NCBI GenBank assembly: GCA_015039315.1
Contig: WIDE01000006.1
Location: forward strand, 112,376-176,375
DNA from: Clavulina sp. PMI_390
Taxonomy: Eukaryota; Basidiomycota; Agaricomycetes; Cantharellales; Hydnaceae
Direction of reading: 5' to 3'
DNA: 64,000 bases
This document shows positions 12,101 to 24,291 of the stretch, one piece after another. Positions within the stretch are counted from its first letter, which is position 1. Every line of letters begins with the position of its first letter. The position numbers and the translations under genes were made by a program. Under the pieces are notes generated by a model. That model was not told the origin of the DNA. It did no database searches and saw only the letters and a program-made list of their open reading frames with translations.

Positions 12101-15100
12101 CGTTCAAATACGCATCCCCGTTTACAAACGTCTGACCCGGCTGTGCACCTTTTACCGCGCATGCAAAGTTACCGCCAGCGATTGAGTATGGGCCTCCGCT
12201 TGGGATGATCTGGACACACGAGAAATCGACGTTGTGGAAGTCATTTGTGAGGGCAGCTTCGAACCCGTCTGGGAATCAAGATAAAACTAATAAGACTCGC
12301 GTTGCAACTTGAAGGGCAGATAGCTTACAGAAGAGTGGGTTCAGCCACCGAATCCAAGATAGCCAAGGTTTCATCGATGGTTGCGGAATCAGATAGCCCT
12401 ACAATTCCATACCCATCATCAGCAACCAATAAGCTGTTATATGCTGGGGCTTTTCGTTTCCCCAGGGAATACGTACCGCGTATAAAATGAGCAACCCTAT
12501 CGAGACCCCAGCAACACCGCTCGCACCATCGAACGTGCTGAACGAGAAGCCGACCATGCGGAAGAAGGCGGTGAGAGCTAGGGTCGTTACATATGTGGTG
12601 GTCCTGGAGATTATTTCAGCCAGTGAGTATGGGTAGGGGGCGGAAGGTCTCACCAAAGAGTAAAGAACGCAGCGGCCGTGCGCTTGAGGTTCGCCATAAA
12701 GTAAATGGGGAGCATGAATGTGGTGACTTGGAACACGAGGATGGGAAGGTCGGCAAGAACTTGGGCCAGAACCATAGATGAGGGGTGAAATAGTGCAAAA
12801 CTCTGGACATAATTATACTGAGTTTATTAGATGCACAAATAACCAACACGCGAGAGAACAAACCTTGTGCTTAGCGAGAATACTCCTACCACCAAAACTC
12901 GCTGTCACCTCTGTCATGCCTAACAGCGCATTAAACAGCAGGATGAAGAACACTGTCCCACTGCGAGTAAAGATGTCCGCGGTGGTGTACTGCAGGTTGT
13001 AGAATAGCGAGCCGAGGATGATGGACAGCGCAGTTGAGGACCCTTGCTTGATCACAATAGACGCCTTATCGTTCCACATAAGTTGATATTGACGCGTCGT
13101 TGCTGCTTTAATCTGGGTCCAGATGTTCACCGTGGAAGGGTCACTCTCCCAAACACCTCGCTCCTTCTCCAATCTCACACTTTCCTTGAACTCATCTGTC
13201 TGCTGAGCCCTTGCCTCCCCAGCAGACAAATGATCCTCGAGTTCTCTCCTCATGCGTCGAGCGATATCGGACTTTTCGTATGCAGCGAGGAACTCTTCTG
13301 GTGAGAGCGGGAGGCCACGCATACGCGCTGGATCGGCGCTAACGGCATCGAAGATCTTGCGTTCCGTGGAAACAGTAACCCCTGTGAGGCTGGATGACGC
13401 GAAAGTTGACATGGAAAATATATCAGAAAATGAACATGAGACGCGAAAGCATTGTAGGAAACATACTAATCAGAGATATTTTGCCCAGGCGGACACTCAA
13501 AACCTAGCTTCTCAAAGTACGGGCGTGCTTCCTGGAGGGGACCCCAGTAGATACAATATCCTGCCGCGATAACCATCACCTGTATCCCATTTCAGATCAG
13601 AAATAGCCAATGAGAGATGAGCCGCATACAGAATTTGCAGGCAGAGAAGGTTCATACCTTATCAAATAACTCATAGATCTGGTTCCCCGCCTGGTACAAA
13701 CTCATGAGAGTCGTGAGGCCAGACGAGTCCGTCATCGCGCGGAGAGTGCGCACATACTCGAGTGCGGTGGATGCGTCGAGTCCACGCGAGGGGGAGTCCC
13801 ACAGGATGACAGGTGCCCGATTCACCAGGACTTCTGTCAAGGAGACACGCTATCACCAAGACGAAATGAGAAAAAGAGGCGAAAATGAGATGAAGGGAGG
13901 ACTGCAAACCTTGCGCTCGCCTCCGCTGACCCCTCTGATATATTCGTTCCCAACAAGCGTGTCCCTTGTGTGCCCAATATCAAAGCTTCTCAATAGCTCG
14001 TGCTCGAAATCCGCTTGGAATCTCTTGGCAGAGACGCCCTTGGATCGCGCCTTAGCAGATGGTGTCTAGTTCTTGATAGCAAAGTTGAGTGTCTCGTGGA
14101 CGGTGAGGACAGGATAGTGGACATCATCTTCACCATTGAAGACGATCTGGCCAGGGTACTAAAGAGCGGTTCGATGAATAAGTGGGTGAAAGGGCATGTC
14201 AGGGATCCAGAGACGGGTGTCACACGGAAGCAAAGGGGCAGGTGAGCATAAATGCGCCTAAATCATGAGTGATATGTGTATTGCAAACGAACCTTCTTAG
14301 CCTCCTTGGCATCCATGTTCCCATAGAATACTTCACCGTCGATTCCCGCAAAGCCATCTCGGAAGTTAGCGAGAGTCTTGAGGAACGTAGTGCATCCTGA
14401 GCCAGGTCGGCCAACGACAAGGGCCATCTCCCCCGATTTGAGGACGCCATTGAAGCCACGAAGCTAGAGTTTTCATGGATGGGCAGCGGGGGGGTTCGAT
14501 AGACCACAAGGACAAATTCGCGTTGATGATTAGTTGGAGAACGCGAGCAAAAGAACAATTTCAGGGACGCGTACCAGGAAACGTTCCCCTTTTCCGAGGG
14601 CAGGCGCATTAGAGCCCTGAGCAGCATTCGCGTTCGTTTCGTTTACGCGTGCCTCGAGGGCTGCGACGCGACGTTTATCCCTGAGTTGTGCAACAGGGTT
14701 GAATATGCTGGATTGGATAATGGGGACGTGACCGTACGGGTGAGATGTGTACAACATTGCGTCAGATAGCATCAAGCTTGCACACCTGCCCATTGTTTGC
14801 CCATAGACAGCTGTGGCTCCTACTCCGCGCACCCAGAGATCTTTCCATGCAACATCGAGCCTTCGGTCTGAGTAACCAACTTGACGCGACTGGGTATGTT
14901 TTTCGCGCGGGGAGCTATCGAGGCTGAGGCCACTGGCAGCTTTCTATTAAACGGGCATGATATCAGGGATTGCAACTATCAGTAGGAAGAAGGAAAAAGA
15001 AACATACGGTGATATCGGAGTAGAAAGTCTGCCTTCTTGGTGAATTCTCACCAGCCTGAGGGACAGCAAGAGAGTCTATGGAATCGACGCGGTAGTACTT

Positions 15101-15109
15101 TGCTGCCAT
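9163..15109 (-). CDS. PDR-type full-size ABC transporter (pleiotropic drug resistance family), with in-frame stop
   Basis: Exons read right to left from ATG 15109 ([10 protein letters not shown]) to TGA at 9163, with many 50-130 nt introns. The layout is the fungal PDR order NBD1-TMD1-NBD2-TMD2. NBD1 has Walker [11 protein letters not shown] (14386-14412), signature VSGGERK (13910-13930) and Walker B-like [14 protein letters not shown]2 has Walker [10 protein letters not shown] (about 11592-11620) and Walker [13 protein letters not shown] (about 11047-11082). The C-terminal block near 9420-9760 ([10 protein letters not shown], then a Cys-rich loop) fits the final PDR membrane domain. Such proteins export xenobiotics or lipids at the plasma membrane. 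An in-frame TAG at 14066-14068 interrupts NBD1 between LNFAIKN and TPSAKA. Unless the assembly is wrong or a nonstandard 51-nt intron removes it, the gene cannot make a full-length product. The rest of the frame looks well conserved. Confidence 0.85.
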
Positions 15110-17173
15110 AGCAGTCCACCCAGATGGCCAGTATGTAGCCAAAGAGGAAAGTGGGGTCTACAAAAGATTGGAGAGAAGTTTGGTTACAGGAGAACTGCCA
15201 AGAAACGGCGCGAGGAAACAGCTGTAAATCATCGTCGGTCTCATTTGAAAATAGAGAAACGCAGGCGGTGCGGGCAGACGGTCAGCGAGTCGAGGTAGCT
15301 GCGCAAGTGGTGAGGTTTCTCTTATGCCATGTTGAGAGCGATCGCTTCAAGCACAACAATGTCCACAGCGAGCGCGAAAGTAGGCGACTCGCAAAGAATC
15401 ACGATAGGGTTTAGGCGATAGCATAGAGGGGTGCGCCGAACGAGCAAAAAGGCATGAATCAATTCGGTGCCTGACGAGACCTCCATGCCTCGAAATCGAA
15501 TAACCAATTCAAGGCTTGGCGTAAACTTTGTGGGAAGCCGGCAAATCAACGTCAACAAACAATGCAATCTTATGTCTGGTGCCCACTCGCAAACTATTCT
15601 CCATTGCCTGAAGGTCGTACTGCATATCGACGTGACCGAGGATCCAACGCATAGAAATGAGCTAGGAGATGTTGTCGAAGCATACTTCTGCGGCTGTGCT
15701 ATTCACAGACCCAACTCAACTGCCCCTTCGTTTAGAGGTTCTGCCATCGCCCACCTTCCGATGTCGGGAGAAGCAGGTCTGAAATATCGGGGCAGCAATT
15801 GGCCGCTGGGCTACAACGGAGCCAGGGGCTGCGAGATGAGCTCTAGTTATGCTACCATGAGTTTATACACAAAGCTGATCAAGGAGCCAATCACCTGCGA
15901 AGTTCACTCTCGTCAGTGATATATTTGCCGCGGGGTATTCATAACGAGGAGCGATTGGGCCCTTCATGAAAAGTTACGTGAAGAGCTCCTTCATCCAATA
16001 CCCCCCACAGTATTGGACGTATCGGCTCGCTCCAGTGCATTGAGGGAAATTTTATTTTGCAGCTGGCGAGGAACTCATACTGCGTGGCCAATCCCCTCGT
16101 GTTTTATGAATGAGGAGTCACAAATGTTATCAATGAATGGCCTTCTGCCCTGTCTTATTGGATCATGACACCACGCCACTTGCTCATTGATATGTCCTCG
16201 AGATGATAGGATGGATCTCCCGCCTACGACCACCCACGCACCAATGAGTGCGCAGTGCGTTTATGACAGGGCTATCTCGGTTACAATGCGCTTGATCCCA
16301 TCATCACTGGCCGCCAAGTCTCACGGTCTCCATGCTATCGCCAACTGGCTCCAGGGTGCAACAAGCGGGCATTGAGTTCAGTTGCATGGCGCGCGCGGGC
16401 GATCAGGGCTTCGAATGGAGGGAGGACACACCCACACAGTCAATCGTGTTACTCAACCCGCAAAATATACAGCAAAATAGTTTCACGTGGAAATTAGACA
16501 CCGGATGCACTGGCCCGGTCATAATATATGCCCAGAAGTCATCGCCACCGCGCAAGTGGGATCCTCCGCTAATGGAAGGTTATGTGAGGGGGTGTGGTGG
16601 TGGCCTGGGCTGCCCGCTAGATTGGAGTCGCATTCACTCCGCTCAAGCGCTCAGCCGATGTGATTTGTGATGAAAGCTACCCATGTCCACTGCCTAAAAA
16701 AGTGATCATACTCCTAGATGACAAGTCATGTATTGCATCGCGAGGAGGAAGCTCCGGCAATTTGACATATTGGAATTGTGTGAAGGTCGATAATGGGCCG
16801 TGCGAGTCGTATTGCGCGCTTCCCCACTGGCTGGTTGACGGGTCCCCCCACTGGCTCGTCAAAGGAGATTTGAGCATAGAAAAATACGAATAACATAGAT
16901 AGAGCTCGCAGCGTGTGTCCATTCATGTAGATATTTCTGTATGATTTTCGAGTATTTTTGTTGACGGCTATTAGAATGGCTCGGATGCCAACTCCCGCGG
17001 TCAGTGAGCCATGAGTGTATATGACCTGCCCGAGTTGAGTTGATGCTTGGGAACTCGATATCCCCAATTCCCTCTCTCTCTTCTCTCCTCTTCTTCGCCA
17101 CCACCACCCCTCCGGTTCCTCCCTCTCAAAACGGACTCTGACTGTGCCTAGAGGTCGAGCCCGCACCACAACG
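15110..17173. other. 2 kb intergenic region
   Basis: This separates the divergent ABC transporter and first desaturase and so holds both promoters. Open frames here (for example 16332-16670) show no recognisable motif or splice pattern. The right end, about 17071-17129, is strongly pyrimidine-rich, just upstream of the desaturase ATG. Confidence 0.55.
17071..17129 (+). promoter_or_regulatory. Pyrimidine-rich leader upstream of desaturase 1
   Basis: A CT-dominated tract lies about 45-100 nt before the ATG. Such tracts are common near transcription starts of strongly expressed fungal genes. No TATA box was identified with confidence. Confidence 0.4.
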
Positions 17174-19463
17174 ATGGCATCGCTGTACAACTTCCTCTTT
17201 GACGATGGCCCCGAGTAAGACTGCGTTTCTGTTCCGTGCCGTGCTGTCATCCTGTCAAGCTTGCCGCCATGGCTGGTTTGGGGATGTCCAACCTGGACAA
17301 GTCGTTGACAAACGTGTTCTCCGCCGTCCCGTAGGCACAAGGCTCGCCAGGCCAAGCCTTACACGTACCCCAAAGCCACTCTGAAGGGTGAGTTGCTCGC
17401 GATGATCTAGACCAACCTCAGACCTCACACTGATAACCCGATTATCTTGTTATCGATTGTTCAATGGGTGATGCCTGTCAACTTTTTGTGCTGGGGTGGT
17501 GCTGCTGCTTGTCAATCTTCCCCAATGTGCTCTTTCCCGCCTGGCGGCCTGGATTCGTCACTCCGGCATTATTTGCCCTGCATTTGACGCGACCATTGCA
17601 ATCATTCAATCCAATCTATCAATGATCTGTAATCGCTATAGAAATCCATGCGGCCGTGCCAAAGCACCTTCACGAGCGCAAGTCGCTGACCTCGCTCTAC
17701 TATGTCGCCCGCGACTTCTTCTGGGCGGGTGTCTTCTACGTATGTCTTTATCTCCCTCGATATCTCTCTTCCAGCCTTATTTCCTCGCTCTCCACGCCTC
17801 CCTACGAGTTACCGATACTAATCATAAACTTGCTCCCCCGCCCCGCCTTTCCTTCCCCCACGCCGCCGTCCGACCCAACGCACACACACCCACCTCTATT
17901 TGCGCCGCTCTCCAGACTTACGGCACCTACATCCCCACCATCAAAGCATTCCTGCTTCCTCACATTGGCGAGCAGGCAACATACTGGGCCGGATGGGCCC
18001 TTTGGGCCAACTACTGGTGGTGGGCCTCCATGGCTGGGTGCTCATTCTGGACAATGGCACACGAGGCAGGCCACAGCACCTTGTCAAGCAAGATGTGGGT
18101 AAATCATGCGATCGGGTACCCGCTCCACATGCTCGTCCTGGTGCCGTACTACGGATGGAGGTATTCCCACAATCTGCACCGTGAGTACAGAAGATAACCA
18201 CTGCCTCCTCCGTTCGCCGAAATTTGGCTCATTTTTCTTCCGTCCGTTTCTTTTCTATCATCAATGCGCTTTTCCCGCGCTCTATCACTTCTATTGTCCG
18301 TCCGTCCGTCCGTTTTGTTCCGCAACGTGCTTGGTGATGGTTTGTGCGAAACTGAACTGGTGGGGTGCGTGAGGACAGACAAGAAGACCAACTCGCTCGA
18401 GGGTGACGAGAACTTTGTGCCAAGCACTCGTTCCGAGTGGGGTCTTCCTCCTGCCAGTGAGGCCACCCCCTCGATCTACGCCGAGATTCTCGATGAGGCT
18501 CCCATCTTCTCCCTCATCCGCATCTTCGTGCAGCAGTTCTTTGGTCTGGAGGCATACTTGATGGTCAACGCCGCCGGCAACAAGGCATACCCCCCTGGTA
18601 CGAACGTGAGTTATTCATTAATCACAGCGCCGCATACGATATTGACTATCCCTCCGTCGGCAATAGCACTACTTCGTCAGCTCGCCTCTGTTCAAGAAGG
18701 ATTGTAAGTGGTCACTCCCAACTGGGTCCCAGAAATCTTCCACCAGTTAACTGGTATCTGTCTCTTTCCTACAGCTTCCACGTTTGGCATTATCATGTCT
18801 GAGCTCGGTCTCGCCACTGTCTTCAGCTCGCTGATGTACTACGCATATGTCACTTCATGGGGCAACCTCTGGAGGATGTACTTCGTCCCCTGGTTCCTCA
18901 TGAACCACTGGATCGTCGCTCTCGTTTTCGTACGTCTCTTGCTCACTTTTTCTTTGGTACTCCGCACTAACTCTTACGCACATACCTGCTGAATAGCTCC
19001 AGCACACCGACCCTACTCTTCCTCACTTCCGCAAGGGTGCCTGGACTTTCCTGCGTGGCGCGACCTGCACGATCGATCGCCCCCTCCTTGGCTGGATGGG
19101 CATCTACTTCCTGCACAACATCAGCCACCACCACGTCGCCCACCACTTCTTCTCGCAAATGCCTTTCTGTGCGTTTCACACCTTGCTCTCGTTCGTCCAC
19201 AGTATGACTAATCTTTCTACTGGCCAATATTAGACCACACATACGAGGCCACCCAGGCCATCAAAAAAGTGCTCGGCGATGATTACTGCTACGACAGCAC
19301 CTGGACCCTCCGCGCCATCTACCGCAACTTCACGCAATGCATGTTCATTGAAGATGAGGGCGACACTGTGTTCTACCGTGATCGCAAGGGCAACCCCACC
19401 CGGAGGATGGACGGGACAGGCAGCCCTGTGCCAGAGAAGGCCGTCATGGAGGCCGAGAAGTAG
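17174..19463 (+). CDS. FAD2-type (delta-12/omega-6) membrane fatty acid desaturase, copy 1
   Basis: Nine exons: 17174-17214, 17335-17387, 17642-17739, 17916-18180, 18379-18605, 18667-18703, 18775-18929, 18997-19168 and 19234-19463. They sum to 425 codons plus TAG with consistent phases. The product is an ER membrane di-iron desaturase that would introduce a double bond into oleoyl (delta-12) or a related acyl chain. All three histidine boxes are present: HEAGH (18060-18074), HNLHH (split by the intron at 18181) and HHVAHH in exon 8. Aromatic-rich membrane segments surround them (ANYWWWASMAG). The length fits fungal delta-12 desaturases. Regiospecificity cannot be told from sequence alone. A paralogue with different intron positions lies at 29090-30782. 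The pyrimidine-rich leader before the ATG suggests strong expression (inference). Confidence 0.93.
18297..18312. repeat. Tetranucleotide microsatellite (TCCG) in intron 4 of desaturase 1
   Basis: Four tandem TCCG units lie inside the 198-nt intron that splits the second histidine box. The tract is a simple repeat with no evident function. Confidence 0.7.
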
Positions 19464-20010
19464 GATAATAATCAACCCCCATTATCGTGTCGTTGACTTG
19501 CATGAGGCCACTGCTGTCAACACTCTTCCCCCGCCCTTCTCCCATTTGCTCTGGCCGAGCATATTCATTTAAATCTACTCCACTTGTGCTTGCGTAGCCC
19601 GTCAGTACTGCGATGAGATTGTTTATTATGTACCTTCATTTCCTTCGCTTGGTTTGGACCAAGCGACTGTCATCCCCAATTCAAACATAGACGAATCTTA
19701 TTGGCACTGTCTGTGAATATGGTTGTGTTGCTGAAGGCTAGTTGCGCTTGGGTTTGAGTGTAATTGTGATTATTGGTGTTGAGGATGATGTAGGATCATG
19801 CGACACAGCGCAAATATGTCCAAGCATCACCCTAAGGACCTGGCTCATCTATGAACACGGGCCACTCTATATCGCTCCCATCTTGAATAACAAGCACAAG
19901 CTCTTTCATCGAACGCTATAAAAAAAACCCACGGCCGCTTTTGCCTGTACCTAGTCTTCATCCCCAATCCTACAAACAATTGGTGTCCAGAGCGATTTCT
20001 GATCGACAAG
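19464..20010. other. Intergenic region
   Basis: The left part is the 3' flank of desaturase 1. The right part is the promoter of the first F-box gene, with a TATA-like sequence. Nothing coding was seen. Confidence 0.6.
19917..19927 (+). promoter_or_regulatory. TATA-like element upstream of F-box gene 1
   Basis: CTATAAAAAAA lies about 85-95 nt before the ATG at 20011, a plausible core-promoter distance in fungi. This is assigned from sequence and position only. Confidence 0.4.
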
Positions 20011-21980
20011 ATGTGGCCTGAAGCCTTACACGAAAGATTTTCCGCGCTGATTATGTCACAAGAATTCGATGCTCTCTGGTCTCTGCTGCTGAGGTCGGTG
20101 GTTTGCTCTTACACTTAGGCTCCAAGCCGCTAGCCCAGATTTCCTGCTCTACTTACATTGGTGATTCTATCAGATACCTCTTCCCCCTAGATGCAGGCTT
20201 CCTCATTCAACAAACTGATGAATGGGGACCCTTCGGGAGAGTTCCTAGTCATCTAGTGGTTCGAGCGGACTCCAATAAACCATGTTTCCTTCTCACCTGG
20301 ACAAACCTGACCAAGTTGGGCTGGGCCGATCCTAGCTCCTCCACTCCATATTACCATGATGGCCATTCTAAAATAGTTCGATTACACGCGAACTCTTCAG
20401 CATTCACCTGTTATGAGCTTTCCAGAATACTGTCTAGTGTTGGCGCATGCTACATGCCTTTGCCCCCCTCTTATCCAATGTCGCGTCGCTTTATCAACCA
20501 GGGTCATTTTGATCTCCTTGAGCCCGCTGCTTTTGAGGTGATCATTTCGTATGTTCAGACTGTTCGACATCAATGGGACCCATCCTGGGAAGCCCCATCT
20601 GAGGACGATATTCCTCCCGACATAAACAGCCCCCCTCCTGCGTTAGCTAGATTCCGTCCGGATATCTCTGGGCCAGAACTTATCCGCAAAATTTCTAGAG
20701 AACCCGACCAGGCCTTGACCATCCCGGTGCGTTGTGAAAACTCAACAATGGGTTCCCGCAAAGAATCTGATTTGGTCATTTTCACAATTACCAGCCGTTC
20801 GACAAAGTGTTCCCAGCAGATATCATGTTGGGAATTCTCCAGTATCTCGATTTCGATGACCTTGCTTCAGCTTCAAATACGAGCAAGTGGTGCAGCGATC
20901 TCGCAAATCACTTCCTCTGGCGGGAGTTCCGCGTCCACGGGGGTAGCATATTGGACATCAAGGATCGCTTCCAGGCTATCCTGCGCATTCCACCACGAGC
21001 TCGACACATGAGACGACTTATTATTGGACCCTGTTACTGGACGTGGGATGCTAGCCTTTTGCAGCAACTGTCCGAGATTTGGTCCATGATTCCCGCTGTT
21101 AGAGAGCTTATCCTGGAAGGGCCTCCGCACAGTCAACAGAACAAACGGATTGTTGGTGGGGATTTGATGCCCGTTATCATGAGCCTCCTCGCACATGGCA
21201 GTCACATTCAGCTTCACCTCCTGAAGTATGATGCCTGGATGCGTCCAGATTCGCCGCTATACCAATTCCTGTCCTCCCAAACCTCACTTAGAACTCTGGT
21301 CGGAGTGGATATTTTCCCGCAGAGACCGCCCCAGCTCTCGTCCGATTTCCTCCCCTCTCTTCTAGCCCTTACCTGCTTTCTCCCTGCAACCGCCGTACTC
21401 TTTACAACTTCCAGAGCTCTTCAGTCTCTCTCTATTCAAGCAAGGTTTGAACTAGATGAAGAAGTGGCCGATTTCATTGAAGCGCTGAAGACCACCAGAG
21501 GCCTTCTTGCTAAGGTCAGCATCGACTTCACGGGGTTAGTGAACGGGGTAGGCGCAGCTCGCATACTAGCTGGGCTTCAGGCACCCAACTGCGCTATTCG
21601 GACTTTGCATGAGAAAGGTATCAATTTCGCCGAATCCGGAGATGGGATCTGGGAACACCGTCTGCCGCACTTGGAGAACATCATCATCGAGCCCGCGCAT
21701 AACTCTGTGGGATCGAGCTTGAGTGGGATCGCCACGTTTGCAGAGAAGCTAGGCCCCACGATCCGATGCATCCAAGTGCTTTTCCCAGACCGTCATGTGA
21801 TGTGGATAAAGAACGAAAGGCAAGTGTTTCCTCAGTTTCCCATTGCAATAATCCGAAGCACCGTTGATATTTATTCTGGCTATATTCCTCGGTGTTATGC
21901 TGGCGCAAAAAAATACCCGCAGTGGCCAGTTTATTGAAGAAATAGGCGGATTTCACCTTGAAGAAATACCAGGAGTGTGA
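20011..21980 (+). CDS. F-box domain protein, tandem copy 1
   Basis: Four exons: 20011-20093, 20174-20726, 20795-21819 and 21923-21980, giving 572 codons plus TGA with matching phases. Residues about 213-250 form an F-box (FPADIMLGILQYLDFDDLAS). It is preceded by a roughly 210-residue N-terminal region shared with the neighbour and followed by a C-terminal region that probably binds substrate. F-box proteins recruit substrates to SCF ubiquitin ligases through Skp1. Intron 3 starts with GC rather than GT (21820-21821). Splicing there restores a C-terminus (SGQFIEEI) that aligns with copy 2 (SGRFVEEI), so a GC-AG intron is well supported. Without it the frame runs to a stop at 21937. The substrate is unknown. 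Confidence 0.88.
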
Positions 21981-22270
21981 GAGGATGTGTCCCTCGAACT
22001 CACCCCCGTGACGGCCCCTTATAGATCCAGCCGAACTAGAAAGCTGCCACCTTGACAAAATGAGTGTACAGCTAGTTTGGGGCGAGTCAACTGAGCGATC
22101 TGGTTTCACCTCAAAAGTTACATGAATGAATGCAAACATTTCAGGATTCAATTCTGTATGAACACATAATACGAAGCTAGCTAGCGGCACGTTCCCGTTC
22201 TGAATCACTGTTACCTCCATTTCATCTCATCCTCGCCGATAGGTCTTTTGAGTGAACTCTAATCCGAAAG

Positions 22271-24291
22271 ATGTGGCCCGAGCCATTGCAAGCAAGATTT
22301 TCCGCGCTCGCCATGTCACAAGAATTTGATACCCTCTGGTCTCTCCTGTTGAGGTTCGTGGTCTCACGACAAGGCCCGTCAGGGTACGATCGGGCTCCAT
22401 CACATGCTCGCTTATCCTGGAGATGCCGTTAGATACCTATTTCCCTCCCATGCCGGCTACCTTGTGAAGGAAACCGACGACTGGGGGCATGGCCGAAGGG
22501 TTCCAAGCTACTTGGTGGTTCGGACTGATACCAACGAGCCATGTTTCCTTCTCACTTGGACGAACCTTCCAAAGTTGCGCTGGGCCGACCCCGGGTCGTC
22601 GGGAGCATATCGCCATAAGGGTGGATTCGAGATATCCCGACTGCATGCGAATTCATCTGCTTTCACTTGCTACAAACTCTGGAATATGACTAACATCGCA
22701 CTCCAAAATGTTTACCTCTATTTCCCTCCTTCTTCATTCCGTTCGATTCCTTACCGCGATATCAGTCATGGCTACTTTGATCTCCTAGAGCCGGCCGCGT
22801 CTGACGTTATCATTTCCTGTGTCCAATCTATTCGTCGTCGGTGGGATCCATCCTGGGAAATTCCCTCTGAGGACGACGTCCCTACCGACGTTCGCGATGC
22901 GTCTTTTGTACTCGCTAGATTTTGGCCAGACTTCCCCCACCCGGCCACTCGTGACGCCCTCAAGCGTGCCACACGCGTCGTACTTTCCCCAGTGCGTTGT
23001 GATGGACCAGCTCTGGTTTCACCAGAACTGAAATCAGTCTTCCACAGATCCGGGAGCGGTTCAAGAACCCTTTTCCGACAGACGTCATGCTAGAAATCCT
23101 CCAGTATCTTGGTCCAAACGACCTTGCTTCGGTCTCGAATGCAAATAAGTGGTCAACTAATCTTGCAAATCGTTTCCTTTGGCGAGAATTTAACATCCGT
23201 GGGACCAGTATACCAGATATCCAAGCTCGTTGCAGGGCCATCTTCCGTATCCCTCAAAGAGGGCAATATATCAGGCGATTGGGTATCGGCCCGTGTTACT
23301 GGACGTGGGACCCCGCTCTTCTGACACTGCTATCTGAGGTTTGGCCAGCTATCCCCAACGCCAGGGAACTTGTCCTTGAAGGGCCTCCATACGGTCCGGA
23401 CGAATCCAAGGTCTTCGGCGGAGACTTAACGCCTGTTATCATCAGTCTGCTCGATCATGGCAGCCACATCCAGCTCCATCTCCTGAAGTATGATGCTTGG
23501 TTGCGTCCTGATTCGCCACTACAGCATTTCCTCTCATCTCAACCCTCTCTCAGGACTCTTATCGGGGTCGATGTCTTTGCCCAGCGGCTGCCAGTCCTAC
23601 CACCCAACTTCCTTCCCTCGCTTCAGGCTCTCGTTTGCTTTCTCCCTGCTACCGCCATCCTTTTTACACCTTCACGCCCACTTCGGCGGATCGTTATTCA
23701 TGAGCAAATTGACGGCGCAGAGGCCGTGACCAGGCTCGTTGAAGCTTTTGAGGCTACCCAAGGTGTTCTCGCCGAAGTGCACATCAACTTGGCACGGTTG
23801 GCGAGAGGCGATATGATCCGTCTGCTCACTGGGCCCCAGGCACCAAACTGTACTGTACGAAAATTGCGTGCCAAAGGTATCAATCTGATCGAGACTCAAT
23901 ACCGACCGCTTGAACTCGATTTGGCTTTCTTGGAGGAGATCATTATCGATACTGCTAGAAGATTCGTGCCGGGCCGCGCTAGTGATATCATTGCCTTCGC
24001 AAAAGAGTTGGGCCCCAACGTGCGGTACGTCCAAGTGCTCTCCCCAAACCAGAATACTTCATGGTGCAAGGACGAGAGGTGAGTCATTCGTTTCCCGCTA
24101 ATGAAACGCTCCAGCTCTCCTCAATCTCCGAAATACAGTCCTATATCGCGTTGGTGGCGGATCATGAAACAACCCGAAGTGGGCGGTTTGTCGAAGAAAT
24201 AAATGAATCAAATCCAGGAAGAGACTTTGGGAGACTAATGGATGGTTCGAAATTTCTTTGTTCGGAGTTTCACCTGCATTATAGAAGCTAA
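22271..24291 (+). CDS. F-box domain protein, tandem copy 2
   Basis: Four exons: 22271-22353, 22433-22991, 23048-24078 and 24180-24291, giving 594 codons plus TAA. This is a direct tandem paralogue of the gene ending 290 nt upstream. The start (MWPEPLQARFSAL versus MWPEALHERFSAL), all three intron positions and phases, the F-box (FPTDVMLEILQYL, residues about 221-260) and long C-terminal blocks (LHLLKYDAW, YWTWD) match. Here intron 3 has a standard GT donor. The copies have diverged widely in sequence, so the duplication is not very recent. The likely role is a Skp1-binding adaptor of an SCF ubiquitin ligase with unknown substrate. Confidence 0.88.

Noticed and set aside
12240..12275. tRNA-like B box (GGTTCGAA on the minus strand)
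   Set aside because: It lies inside ABC transporter coding sequence, with no cloverleaf partner arms or A box at the right distance.
16332..16893. Plus-strand open frames in the 2-kb gap
   Set aside because: There is no recognisable domain, splice pattern or conserved-looking composition.
20103..20173. Leading residues of the long frame in F-box copy 1 taken as coding
   Set aside because: Comparison with copy 2 shows this stretch is intron (20094-20173). Both genes join LLR to YLFP at the same phase.
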